In this document: piece after piece, positions 8,282 to 16,225 of the stretch
Layout of the letters: each line of letters begins with the position of its first letter
How positions within the stretch are numbered: the stretch's first letter is position 1
Assembly (NCBI RefSeq): GCF_900101845.1
Contig: NZ_FNAM01000002.1
Span: forward strand, 62,001-126,000
Direction: 5' to 3'
DNA length: 64,000 bases
Source: Sporomusa acidovorans
GTDB lineage: Bacteria > Bacillota > Negativicutes > Sporomusales > Sporomusaceae
The notes under the pieces: model-generated
Told to the model about the DNA's origin: nothing
The model's input: the letters and a program-made list of their open reading frames with translations, nothing else
Databases searched by the model: none
Program-made: the position numbers and the translations under genes

Positions 8282-9493
8282 CTAATTCCCCCTTCGAATG
8301 GCGTCATATGGTTCAAGACGGCTGATTGAGAAGGCAGCGTACAGCCCGCCTATGACCCCGGCCAGCAGGGAACCCGTCAGCGCGACCGCCGCCACTGCCA
8401 AAAAGTACGGATTGCCCGGCCAGGTATATAAATTACCGATGAAGGCAGTAAGGATATCACGGCCAAAATAAACAGCGAGATAACCAATAGTCACGCCCAT
8501 TAAGCCGCCGGTCCCCGCAATAAGAATTGCCTCCAGGAGAATGAGCCGAAAGATCATGTTCCGGCTGGCCCCCATAGCGCCAAAAAGTCCAAATTCCCGC
8601 ATACGTTGGCGTACCGAAAGGGTAAAAAGAATACCTACCAGGATGACAGCCAGTAAGGTCAGGGCCAAGCCGATGACATACACAATATCGGCTAATCCCT
8701 GTAATTGCCGGCTAAGCGAACGGGTTAACTGCCCGGCGGTCAATGGTTCCACACCTGGAATGGACTGCCGGATATCCTGGGCAACAGTTTCCGGGTCAAA
8801 GCCATCCTCCAGTTTTATCATGATCGTGGAGATCTGATCTTTTTGCACCGGAACCGGATAAAGCGGCGAGTCCTGAATCATCTGATACGCAACGTTCATA
8901 TTGATAAAGACGGTGTAATCGGTCCCCAGCCCGGTGGGTTCCAAAATACTCGCCACGGAAAAAGGCTTTCCCATGAATACCAGGCGCATGCCGATGGCCT
9001 GACTGGGGATGCCGACTACAGCCGAGATTACCTTGGCGCCCACGATAATTTGATTATCTTTTAATGGTTCCCCGCTTTTTTGTAAAAGCCAGGGCGTAAC
9101 GGTAAAATCCCTTTGGGAATCAATACCCACCAAAGCCACCTGAGCCACGCAACAGGGAGCATCCAGGCTGCGCAGATACACTTGCGGGCTGGTCAACTTG
9201 ACCCCCCGGATCCTGCCAACCTGGTTTTCCAGCACCCGGGGCATGTAAAAGGCGGTAGGATTTCCGGAGATAATGGCCGATTCGGCCTCTTGCCTGGCCT
9301 CGCTCGGAACCACAACCAGATCGGCGCCGAGGCGTTCCCGGGCAGTCTCAATGGTATATTGAATCCCTTTGGACAGTACCGCTGCCAAAAAAAGTGTGCT
9401 GCATGCCAGGGCAATACTCATGATCATGATCCAGGTGCGGAATTTTTTCCGTTTAAAACCTTGTTTGGCAAGATAAAAGGTTTTCCGTAGCAT
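8282..9493 (-). CDS. FtsX/MacB-type ABC permease (paralog 1 of 4) with vicinal cysteines
   Basis: A 403-residue permease with an N-terminal helix, an outer domain and C-terminal helices containing RQRMREFGLFGAMGASRNM. Its outer domain carries VGIDSQRDFTVTPWL, the paralog signature, preceded by a Cys-Cys pair (about residues 114-115, in DAPCCVAQVALVG). None of the other three permeases has this pair; 1628 has SGQNIPAMPIIG at the same place. Paired outer cysteines could bind a metal or a thiol. The gene follows the second subunit IV gene by 71 bases and is probably in the same transcript. Confidence 0.8.
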   Translation of the reverse strand: MLRKTFYLAKQGFKRKKFRTWIMIMSIALACSTLFLAAVLSKGIQYTIETARERLGADLVVVPSEARQEAESAIISGNPTAFYMPRVLENQVGRIRGVKLTSPQVYLRSLDAPCCVAQVALVGIDSQRDFTVTPWLLQKSGEPLKDNQIIVGAKVISAVVGIPSQAIGMRLVFMGKPFSVASILEPTGLGTDYTVFINMNVAYQMIQDSPLYPVPVQKDQISTIMIKLEDGFDPETVAQDIRQSIPGVEPLTAGQLTRSLSRQLQGLADIVYVIGLALTLLAVILVGILFTLSVRQRMREFGLFGAMGASRNMIFRLILLEAILIAGTGGLMGVTIGYLAVYFGRDILTAFIGNLYTWPGNPYFLAVAAVALTGSLLAGVIGGLYAAFSISRLEPYDAIRRGN

Positions 9494-9564
9494 TGCTCAA
9501 CAACCTTTTCCTTCAATTTATTATTTTTCCCGGTATTAAGGCTTGGCCTGTTGGTTCTTGGAGT

Positions 9565-10137
9565 TTACCAGGCGGGAGGATCGGCATCCATCATCCAAAA
9601 ATATTGAGGATACTGGTAATGAACCGCCAGCCATTTGTTGTCATAAATCAGGTAGAACTCGTTAATTTTTTCCGGGGCACTGGCAAAGGTATTGCCGAAG
9701 CCTTTTTTGTGGCAGGCATTACAACCCCACAGAGGAGTAGTGCTGCATGTGTGAAACGAAAAAACCGTCAATGCCAGAAAGATGCTCAGGCTGACCGCAA
9801 TAATACTTCTCTTTAGCCACAGTTTGCGAGTAGTCCCCCAATCCATAAACGGCAGCAGGATAAGTCCCACCGTGATAGTTACAGGCAGCCAGAATACGCC
9901 GATTATCTCCATACGATCCCGGAAGTAACGGGTGACTTGGAAGAGCATCATGAAAAGCCAATCAGGCTGGGGAACCGGGGAAGTAAAAACCGGATCAGCA
10001 GGATCCTGCTTTTGCAGGCCGAACAGGGACAGACAGAGAAGTACTAAAGCAGTAACGCCAATCGCAATAGCATGGAAGATGGCATGTTTGGGCCAAAAAG
10101 GGCTTGATTTTAGAGGGTCCGGGTTTTGTTTTACCAT
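9565..10137 (-). CDS. Cytochrome bc subunit IV-like protein with C-terminal heme c, altered Qo motif
   Basis: A 190-residue protein with three or four membrane helices resembling subunit IV of b6f/Firmicute bc complexes. The Qo-site motif normally PEWY reads PDWL (residues 58-61). A CxxCH heme c motif, CNACH (139-143), lies after the last helix. The start has AGGAGG 11 bases upstream. It follows the second cytochrome b gene by 15 bases. The changed motif means quinol oxidation at Qo cannot be assumed. It may instead pass electrons directly to the NosZ-like protein encoded just upstream. Confidence 0.8.
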   Translation of the reverse strand: MVKQNPDPLKSSPFWPKHAIFHAIAIGVTALVLLCLSLFGLQKQDPADPVFTSPVPQPDWLFMMLFQVTRYFRDRMEIIGVFWLPVTITVGLILLPFMDWGTTRKLWLKRSIIAVSLSIFLALTVFSFHTCSTTPLWGCNACHKKGFGNTFASAPEKINEFYLIYDNKWLAVHYQYPQYFWMMDADPPAW

Positions 10138-10152
10138 GTTTTTCTGTCCTCC

Positions 10153-10815
10153 TCACATTGGTTTGGCGACACCTTGCCGGCGTACCATAAAAAAATGACC
10201 AGCCAGGAAACAGCCGCTGAGCAGGGGCAGGACAAATACATGAATGGCGAACCAGCGTCCCACCGGCACAATGCCGTTAACAGTTTCCATGAACAAGAGC
10301 CATCTGAGAGCCCCGGCGAATAGAGGTAATTGATCAAGCCAGTTCAAAATGGTAAGCGCGATCCAATAGGCCCGGAAATCCCAAGGCAAGAGATAGCCGG
10401 TGACTACAAAAGCCATGGTTAAGAGCAAGAGAACAATTCCTGTCACCCAGTTCAGCTCCCGCGGGGGCCTATAGGCACCATGACAGATAATGCGCAGCAT
10501 GTGAAAACTCATAAACAATACCATCAGCAGTGCTCCCCAGCGATGGAGGGCCCGGGCGAAATGGCCCATGCGGGCTTCTGCTTCAATGAATTCAATGCTG
10601 TTCCATGCTCCCAGGGGCGAAGGATCGAAAAACATGCTCATGTACGCGCCGGACAATACTTGGAACAAAAATACCGTAAACGTAATCCCGCCGAAACAAT
10701 AAAGCCAATTGACCCAATTGGGCACCGGCTTGAAAAATTGAGTGGCAAAAGATTGCAAACCCAGCCGCTCGTCCAGCCAACCATAAATTTTTTGCCCGAA
10801 TCCCAATACCGTCAC
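10153..10815 (-). CDS. Cytochrome b6-like protein (second copy)
   Basis: A 220-residue diheme cytochrome b N-terminal half. Heme-ligating histidines appear in ALHRWGALL, SFHMLRII, WFAIHVFVLP and LAGHFFMVRR, the usual two pairs. Cys40 in LYCFGGIT matches the cysteine that binds an extra heme in b6 and Firmicute QcrB. A GTG start at 10815 is chosen because AAGGAGG precedes it; the longer frame to 10893 has a basic, unrelated leader. It lies between the NosZ-like gene and its own subunit IV gene. No second Rieske gene accompanies it. Confidence 0.85.
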   Translation of the reverse strand: MTVLGFGQKIYGWLDERLGLQSFATQFFKPVPNWVNWLYCFGGITFTVFLFQVLSGAYMSMFFDPSPLGAWNSIEFIEAEARMGHFARALHRWGALLMVLFMSFHMLRIICHGAYRPPRELNWVTGIVLLLLTMAFVVTGYLLPWDFRAYWIALTILNWLDQLPLFAGALRWLLFMETVNGIVPVGRWFAIHVFVLPLLSGCFLAGHFFMVRRQGVAKPM

Positions 10816-10889
10816 TACAGAATTCCTCCTTCTCGCCCGTTGCAAAAAAGGGGGGAATCCCCCTCTTGCAACCGAACGGGCGATCAACC

Positions 10890-12524
10890 TCATTCCTCTA
10901 CGATGAACCAGCCGCGCATTTCGAGATGCAGCGGTCCACAGAAGTAGGAGCAGAACATAGCAAATTTACCGGCCTTATCGGCTGGAAATTCAAAGACTAC
11001 CGACTTTCCTTGCGGCACCCCCCAGTTGGTTTGCAAGCCGTACTCATTTATGATGAAACCATGGACAGGAGCCGGATCATTAGTCAGACCTGTAGCCTTA
11101 TCAATGTTAGTTAGGATGAAACGCACGCGATCACCCTTTTTGACAGTAACCGTTTCCGGTTTGAAGCCATAACTGAACTCTTGAAGGCGAACCTCGACCA
11201 CTCCTTCGTCTGTTCTGGTAATGCCGGGAACCCCCGTATCTTCAGGAATAAGCTGAGCCTTTACACTCGGGTCGCGGTGAAGCGGCCAGAGTGAGCCATG
11301 GCCTCCTGGCGGCAGCTCGGCATGCAGATACCCTTTTACTGCGTCCGCCGTTATAATTTTGGCGTTATGCGGTTCGGGAACGGTAGGCGCCCGCCCGATC
11401 AGTTGATCGGTAGCCAAATCAATCAATTCCACGTTGGTGGGGTCTTGGTTTGAAATAGCGCCGGCAAACAACCCGGTGGAAAATTTATTGTAAACAGTCA
11501 CGTATTTACTGTCAGGAGTAATTTGCAGATGACCGGGACGGAAATGGACGGGAATCTTTTTGACCATCTCCATCTTTTCCAGGTCGATTTTGGCAAGAGC
11601 GTTATCCACGAATAAGGTGGCGTAGGCCCATTTGCCATCATTGGTAACTACCGTGTGCAGCGGTCCGGGAGCCGGACTCTTGTTGAAACCGGACACAGGC
11701 GCAGTCAGATCAATGTTTTTGATGACTTCCATCTTGGCAATATCAATGACCGGAATGTTACCGGAAAGTTTACCGGCAACCAAAGCGTATTTACCGTCGA
11801 TGGTCAAATCCATCCCGTGTGGGTTTTTTCCGGCGGGAATAAAATTGACCCGTTTAAAGCTGTCCACTTCAATAACATGGACGCCGGAACGATAGTAATC
11901 AGTGGCCAGGCAATACTTGCCGTCATGGGTCACCACAGGATAGTCCGGGGCCGATTCCTGGCCATCGGAGACGTCAATTACCTCCACTTTACCGCTGGCT
12001 ATGTCAATCTTGGCCATTTTACCGGACAATTCGCCTGTGGCGAAAAGAGTTTTTCCGTCAGGAGTAAGGGCGATGTGGTGCGGCCCAAAAGGAGCGGGAA
12101 TATTGATCTTACGGATAAGCTCCTGAGTGGAAATATCCACGATTCCCACCGACGAATCACCTTTGTCGTTTAAATAAACGTATTTACCGTCAGGAGTTCC
12201 GTTGGTACCCGGTTTGTTGGAACCGGAAAAGACAGGTTCGTGGGTATCCACCCCGACAGGAATCAGTTTAAGGGTCTGCAAACTGGGTACGCCGATAACC
12301 TGCATGGCTCCCGAAACCCCGCCGGAAGCAAACGCAATATATTGGTCTTTGGCGGTTAAATTCCCGGAGCTTGGGCCGAAATTACCCGCATCGCCGGTGG
12401 ACCCGCCTGCCTGAGATTTACTGTCCGTTGGTTTTGAGCCTCCACCGGAACATCCTGCTAATGTAGCAAGTACGGCCGCAATGGCCAGTAAACCGGCTGC
12501 GGTTTTCCACATATTTTTTTTCAT
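10890..12524 (-). CDS. NosZ-like CuA lipoprotein with beta-propeller (nitrous oxide reductase homolog)
   Basis: This 544-residue protein has a lipoprotein signal (TLAGC, Cys25), a beta-propeller (about 60-420) and a C-terminal cupredoxin domain. The cupredoxin keeps the CuA ligands: C525, C529, H533 and M536 in CSYFCGPLHLEM, plus H488. The propeller has histidines at positions matching NosZ CuZ ligands: H95, H149/H150, H236 (NPHGMD), H290 (GPLHT), H332 (PGHL) and H386 (EPHN). The usual His-His pair reads His95-Glu96. VYLNDKGDSSV resembles the NosZ stretch around INDKxNxRV. It is shorter than clade II NosZ (about 640 residues). No nosD, nosL or nosR is nearby. N2O reduction is plausible but unproven given the ligand change. 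Confidence 0.75.
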   Translation of the reverse strand: MKKNMWKTAAGLLAIAAVLATLAGCSGGGSKPTDSKSQAGGSTGDAGNFGPSSGNLTAKDQYIAFASGGVSGAMQVIGVPSLQTLKLIPVGVDTHEPVFSGSNKPGTNGTPDGKYVYLNDKGDSSVGIVDISTQELIRKINIPAPFGPHHIALTPDGKTLFATGELSGKMAKIDIASGKVEVIDVSDGQESAPDYPVVTHDGKYCLATDYYRSGVHVIEVDSFKRVNFIPAGKNPHGMDLTIDGKYALVAGKLSGNIPVIDIAKMEVIKNIDLTAPVSGFNKSPAPGPLHTVVTNDGKWAYATLFVDNALAKIDLEKMEMVKKIPVHFRPGHLQITPDSKYVTVYNKFSTGLFAGAISNQDPTNVELIDLATDQLIGRAPTVPEPHNAKIITADAVKGYLHAELPPGGHGSLWPLHRDPSVKAQLIPEDTGVPGITRTDEGVVEVRLQEFSYGFKPETVTVKKGDRVRFILTNIDKATGLTNDPAPVHGFIINEYGLQTNWGVPQGKSVVFEFPADKAGKFAMFCSYFCGPLHLEMRGWFIVEE

Positions 12525-12690
12525 GTGAATTATGTCCTCCTTTTTCTGTTGAGAACAACCGGAACACTTTTGTCTCGTAATCTGTTCCCCCTTTCCCCGC
12601 CCTCCTTTCCTGCAGATTTTGGGAGTCCCTATATTTCCTGCCTGTAATCACCCCCTTTTCAGTAAAAACGTTATGGTAATTGGCGACAAC

Positions 12691-13404
12691 TTATTTTTTC
12701 TTTTGCGACAGGTAGGCGGAAACAGCATGGCGTTCATCGTCGCTGAGAGGAATAACAGACATCATGCTTGTCTGACTTACGGTAGTCGGTTCCAGAATGA
12801 TCTGCTCAATATTGGCACGACTGCGGCGGGCGCCGATTTGACTCAGATCGCCGGCCATAAAACCGCCCTTGCCGTTCATCTGATGACACTGCAGGCAGAA
12901 GGTCTCAAATAACCGCTTGCCTTCCGCCACTTGCATTTCGGTGATGGGCGGCAAATCCATTTTGGCCGGTGCATGCCGGACATCTTCTACCAACGCCAGC
13001 CCGGTTAGCACTACGACGGAAAAGACGCCGAGAATGCCGGCGGCAACCACCTTGGGCCGCTTTCTTAAACCGGTGGCGTCGCCTTTGTCCAGAAAAGGCA
13101 GTGCCACCAAGGCTGCCAAAACAATTGTCGGTACAATGACGATTCCTACCACTGCCAAAGAGCCTTCAAAATACTTGAGTAATTGAAAGAGAAACAAAAA
13201 GTACCACTCCGGCCTGGGCACGTAGCTGGTGTCACTAGGGTCTGCCATATCTTCCAGAGGAACTTGCCAAAGGAAGGAAATGCTCACGACGGCAAGGAGA
13301 ACAAAAAGGGACACGACGGCTTCCACAAATAAATGATGGGGATAAAAGTCGTACCGCAACTCCTCCTGCCTGCCGGAAGGCTGTAGTGTATGTATGGGGT
13401 TCAT
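12691..13404 (-). CDS. Subunit IV fused to cytochrome c (bc complex)
   Basis: A 237-residue fusion. The N-terminal part has three helices and an intact Qo motif PEWY (65-68). The C-terminal part is a c-type cytochrome with CLQCH (170-174) and a likely axial Met in SQTSMMSVIPL. This architecture is the QcrC type of Firmicutes menaquinol:cytochrome c reductases. It completes the first complex with the cytochrome b and Rieske genes upstream. The start follows AAGGAGG by 7 bases. Confidence 0.88.
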   Translation of the reverse strand: MNPIHTLQPSGRQEELRYDFYPHHLFVEAVVSLFVLLAVVSISFLWQVPLEDMADPSDTSYVPRPEWYFLFLFQLLKYFEGSLAVVGIVIVPTIVLAALVALPFLDKGDATGLRKRPKVVAAGILGVFSVVVLTGLALVEDVRHAPAKMDLPPITEMQVAEGKRLFETFCLQCHQMNGKGGFMAGDLSQIGARRSRANIEQIILEPTTVSQTSMMSVIPLSDDERHAVSAYLSQKKK

Positions 13405-13423
13405 TACGCGTCCTCCTTTTTGA

Positions 13424-14092
13424 TTAAAGCGGTCGGGAAATGCCCTGGCGGCGCAGCATGAAGAAATGAACGGCCAGGAAGATAATCAGGAAAGCCGGCA
13501 AGAACATGACATGGATGGCAAAAAAACGGGATAAAGTCAAGGTTCCCACCTCCGAGCCGCCGCGCAGAACGCTTGCCAGGAAATCGCCTACAAGGGGAAC
13601 AGAAGCGGCCACATTCACGCCAACTGCCGTGGCCCAGTACGCTTTTTGATCCCAAGGCAGGAGATAACCGGTAAAGCCAAATCCCATGATAGCGGTAAAG
13701 AGGACAAGCCCGGCTATCCAGTTCAGTTCCCGGGGATTTTTGTATGAACCGGTGAAATAAACCCGCAACATATGCAGGAAAACCATTAATACGGTGGCGC
13801 TGGCACCAACCCGGTGAATTCCCCGGACCAGATTACCGAACAGCACTTCGTTTTGAATGTAATTCACGCTTTGATAAGCATGATCCGGGGACGGAACATA
13901 ATAAAGCATCAGAAACATACCGGTGAGAACCTCAAGAACAATCAGAAGAAAGCTGACTCCGCCGAAGCAGTAGACAAAAGCCGAGGGGCTTTTAAAGACA
14001 TTAACGTGATCAGGTATCGGATGATCCGCTACCGCTCCGATTAACGGACTAAGGTTCAGGCGCTCATCAAGGAATCGGTAAATGCGTCCCAA
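13424..14092 (-). CDS. qcrB: Cytochrome b6-like protein (first copy, QcrB type)
   Basis: A 222-residue diheme cytochrome b with four helices. Heme histidines lie in GIHRVGAS, VFLHMLRVY, FFAIHVMFLP and LAVHFFMLRR. Cys42 in YCFGGVS is the position of the extra covalently bound heme in b6/QcrB proteins. It has a TTG start with GGGAGG upstream. The Rieske gene ends 2 bases before it and the subunit IV/cytochrome c gene follows by 19 bases. Confidence 0.9.
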   Translation of the reverse strand: MGRIYRFLDERLNLSPLIGAVADHPIPDHVNVFKSPSAFVYCFGGVSFLLIVLEVLTGMFLMLYYVPSPDHAYQSVNYIQNEVLFGNLVRGIHRVGASATVLMVFLHMLRVYFTGSYKNPRELNWIAGLVLFTAIMGFGFTGYLLPWDQKAYWATAVGVNVAASVPLVGDFLASVLRGGSEVGTLTLSRFFAIHVMFLPAFLIIFLAVHFFMLRRQGISRPL

Positions 14093-14094
14093 TT

Positions 14095-14583
14095 TTACGC
14101 CTCCCTTACATAGATCTTGTTTTGTTCAACCTTGGCGACCAATTGGGGCAACGGTTTGGGAGGAGGCCCGCCCGTCACCTTGCCTTCCGCATCAAACGCT
14201 CCCCCATGGCAGGGGCAAACAAATTGTTTGGCCGGCGCATCCCATGCGACAGCGCAACCCAAGTGAGTGCAGATGTTGGAAAGCACGATTGGCGTGCCGT
14301 CTGCTTTTCGCAGGATAAAAGCAGTTTTATTTGCCTCCACGGTTCTCCAGCCGTCTTTGCGGGTATAACTGTAGGCTACTTGCAAGGGTTCGCCGTCCTT
14401 GAGCTGATCTACATCGGCGATGGAAATCCAGGTTTCTTCCCCTTTTTTGGTGATGGGAGAAATAGCGAAACCGGCAAGAGGAATCCCCAACCCCGCGGCA
14501 AAAACACCGATAACGGCCATGATCCCGTTGGCGAAAAATTTTCGCCTGGATAATACTTTTCCCATTGCTGGTGATGTCAACAA
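14095..14583 (-). CDS. qcrA: Rieske [2Fe-2S] protein
   Basis: A 162-residue Rieske protein. Cluster ligands are C105 and H107 (CTHLGC) and C123 and H126 (CPCHGG), with the stabilising disulfide cysteines C110 and C125. A SRRKFF twin-arginine-like motif precedes the single N-terminal membrane anchor. It starts at one of two consecutive TTG codons (14583 or 14580), with AAGGAGGG just upstream. It is the first gene after a sigma-54 promoter at 14636-14652 and probably leads the transcript through to 1628. Confidence 0.9.
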   Translation of the reverse strand: MLTSPAMGKVLSRRKFFANGIMAVIGVFAAGLGIPLAGFAISPITKKGEETWISIADVDQLKDGEPLQVAYSYTRKDGWRTVEANKTAFILRKADGTPIVLSNICTHLGCAVAWDAPAKQFVCPCHGGAFDAEGKVTGGPPPKPLPQLVAKVEQNKIYVREA

Positions 14584-14635
14584 AATGCCCTCCTTTCAAA
14601 AATGGAAATAGTTCTGCAGTTCACTTTTAGTTAAA

Positions 14636-14652
14636 TGCAAATATTATGCCAA
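14636..14652 (-). promoter_or_regulatory. Sigma-54 promoter of the Rieske/NosZ-like operon
   Basis: On the minus strand the sequence is TTGGCATAATATTTGCA, with GG at 14650-14649 and GC at 14638-14637, exactly 10 bases apart. It agrees closely with the consensus TGGCAC-N5-TTGCA. Transcription would begin near 14626, about 43 bases before the Rieske start. A sigma-54 activator gene ends 170 bases upstream. Confidence 0.88.
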
Positions 14653-14759
14653 TAGGCACGAAAAAAAAACACCGGCCGCCGCCGGTCGCATTCCTCTGAA
14701 TTTTCAGGCCTTTTCCAGAGCGACTGGGCCTCCTGCAGCAGCTCCTGAAAAAATGTGAA

Positions 14760-14799
14760 ATGGGACACGATTGCCTCAAATGAGGCATTTGTGTCCCAT
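14760..14799 (-). promoter_or_regulatory. 19-bp inverted repeat: terminator and/or enhancer site
   Basis: Two 19-base arms (14760-14778 and 14781-14799) pair at 17 of 19 positions around a 2-base loop, with GGGACAC at the outer ends and TGCCTCA inside. On the minus strand it follows the response regulator stop (14825) and is trailed by a short T run, so it could end that transcript. Its centre is also about 130 bases upstream of the sigma-54 -24 element, where an NtrC-type enhancer site is expected. The sequence cannot separate the two roles. Confidence 0.6.
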
Positions 14800-14824
14800 G
14801 TTTATGAAATCCGAGGTATTGTTT

Positions 14825-16213
14825 CTATTTTACCAGATTATATTTCTTCATCATGCGTTGGATCGTTTTGCGGTCGATGCCAGCCGCCGCGGCTGCTCTG
14901 CTTACATTGGACCGGTACCGTTCCAGCAAGGCTTGCAAATAGCTTCGTTCAAAGGCTTCCACCATCTGGGCCTTGGCGTCAAGAAAGGGAACAGACAACA
15001 ACTCCTCCGCCCCCTGCACCCTGTTCAAACCAGGGTCGCTCGTTCCCTGACTAATAGGACCGGGCAGATCCATAAGCGTAATGTACTCCCCTTCAGCCAG
15101 GACAGCAGCCCGCACGATCATATTTTTTAATTCCCGAACATTGCCGGGCCAAGAATAGCTTTCCAAAGCGTGCATAGCTTCTCGGGAAAAGCCGCTGATT
15201 TTTTTGGAAGATTTTTCATTGAACCGGGCGAGGAAATGATGGGTCAATAAGGGTATGTCGCCGGTACGCTCCCGTAAGGGCGGCAAAGTCATGGTAATCA
15301 CATTCAAGCGATAGTATAAATCCTCCCGGAAACGTTTTTCCTGGATAGCTGTTGGCAGATCCCGGTTCGTGGCTGACAGAATCCGGATATCCACCTGGAT
15401 AAACCGGGTTCCTCCCAGCCTGCGGAAAGAACGTTCCTCCAACACCCGCAAAAGTTTTGCCTGCAGGTGAAGATCCAATTCTCCCAACTCATCCAGAAAG
15501 AGTGTACCGCCATGGGCCATTTCCAAGAGCCCTGGCTTGGCTTGAACCGCGCCGGTAAAGGCCCCTTTTTCATATCCAAACAGTTCACTTTCCAACAGGT
15601 CATGAGGCATAGCCGCGCAGTCTACAGGAATAAAAGGCTGGGAACAGCGGAGACTATTTTCATGCAGACTCCTGGCAAAAACCTCCTTGCCGGTTCCGCT
15701 CTCGCCCAAAATGAGTACATTCAGGTCGGTGGGCGCCACCTTTTTGACCATTTTGAACAGTTTCATCAGGGCCGGACTGTTGCCGATCACCTGTTCCGAG
15801 CGGGTCAAAGCTTCTACCTGGCAGCGAAGCCGCCGGTTTTCCTCAGTTAACCGCTTTTGTGTCAACGCCCGTTTTACCACAACCCGCAATTGTTCCCCGG
15901 AAAAAGGCTTGGCAATAAAATCAAAGGCCCCTCCCTGAATCGCCGCAACGGCGGCAGGAATGGTAGCATAGCCGGTAACGATCAAAACGAGAATGCCGGG
16001 ATCATAATCCTGTACAGCCGTCAATACGTCCATACCGCTGAATTCAGGCATGCTCAAGTCGGTCAACACGACGGCCGGCTTCTTTTCTTTGATGATCTGT
16101 ACACCCTGCTCCCCATCAAAAGCAGTTAAACATTCCAATCCCAGCGGCTTTAGCAGCCGGGCACAACCCCGGGCCATTTCCGGTTCATCGTCAATAATCA
16201 GAATGGAATCCAT
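14825..16213 (-). CDS. NtrC-family sigma-54 response regulator
   Basis: A 462-residue regulator with three domains. The receiver has the acidic pocket IIDDEPE and phospho-acceptor Asp in LTDLSMPEFSG (about residue 52). The AAA+ domain has Walker A GESGTGKE and the sigma-54 contact loop GAFTGA. The Fis-type helix-turn-helix at the end reads SNVSRAAAAAGIDRKTIQRMM. The kinase gene lies 12 bases upstream. Sigma-54 promoters precede both the unit containing this gene and the divergently acting Rieske unit, its most likely targets. Confidence 0.9.
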   Translation of the reverse strand: MDSILIIDDEPEMARGCARLLKPLGLECLTAFDGEQGVQIIKEKKPAVVLTDLSMPEFSGMDVLTAVQDYDPGILVLIVTGYATIPAAVAAIQGGAFDFIAKPFSGEQLRVVVKRALTQKRLTEENRRLRCQVEALTRSEQVIGNSPALMKLFKMVKKVAPTDLNVLILGESGTGKEVFARSLHENSLRCSQPFIPVDCAAMPHDLLESELFGYEKGAFTGAVQAKPGLLEMAHGGTLFLDELGELDLHLQAKLLRVLEERSFRRLGGTRFIQVDIRILSATNRDLPTAIQEKRFREDLYYRLNVITMTLPPLRERTGDIPLLTHHFLARFNEKSSKKISGFSREAMHALESYSWPGNVRELKNMIVRAAVLAEGEYITLMDLPGPISQGTSDPGLNRVQGAEELLSVPFLDAKAQMVEAFERSYLQALLERYRSNVSRAAAAAGIDRKTIQRMMKKYNLVK

Positions 16214-16225
16214 CGCAATTATCCC

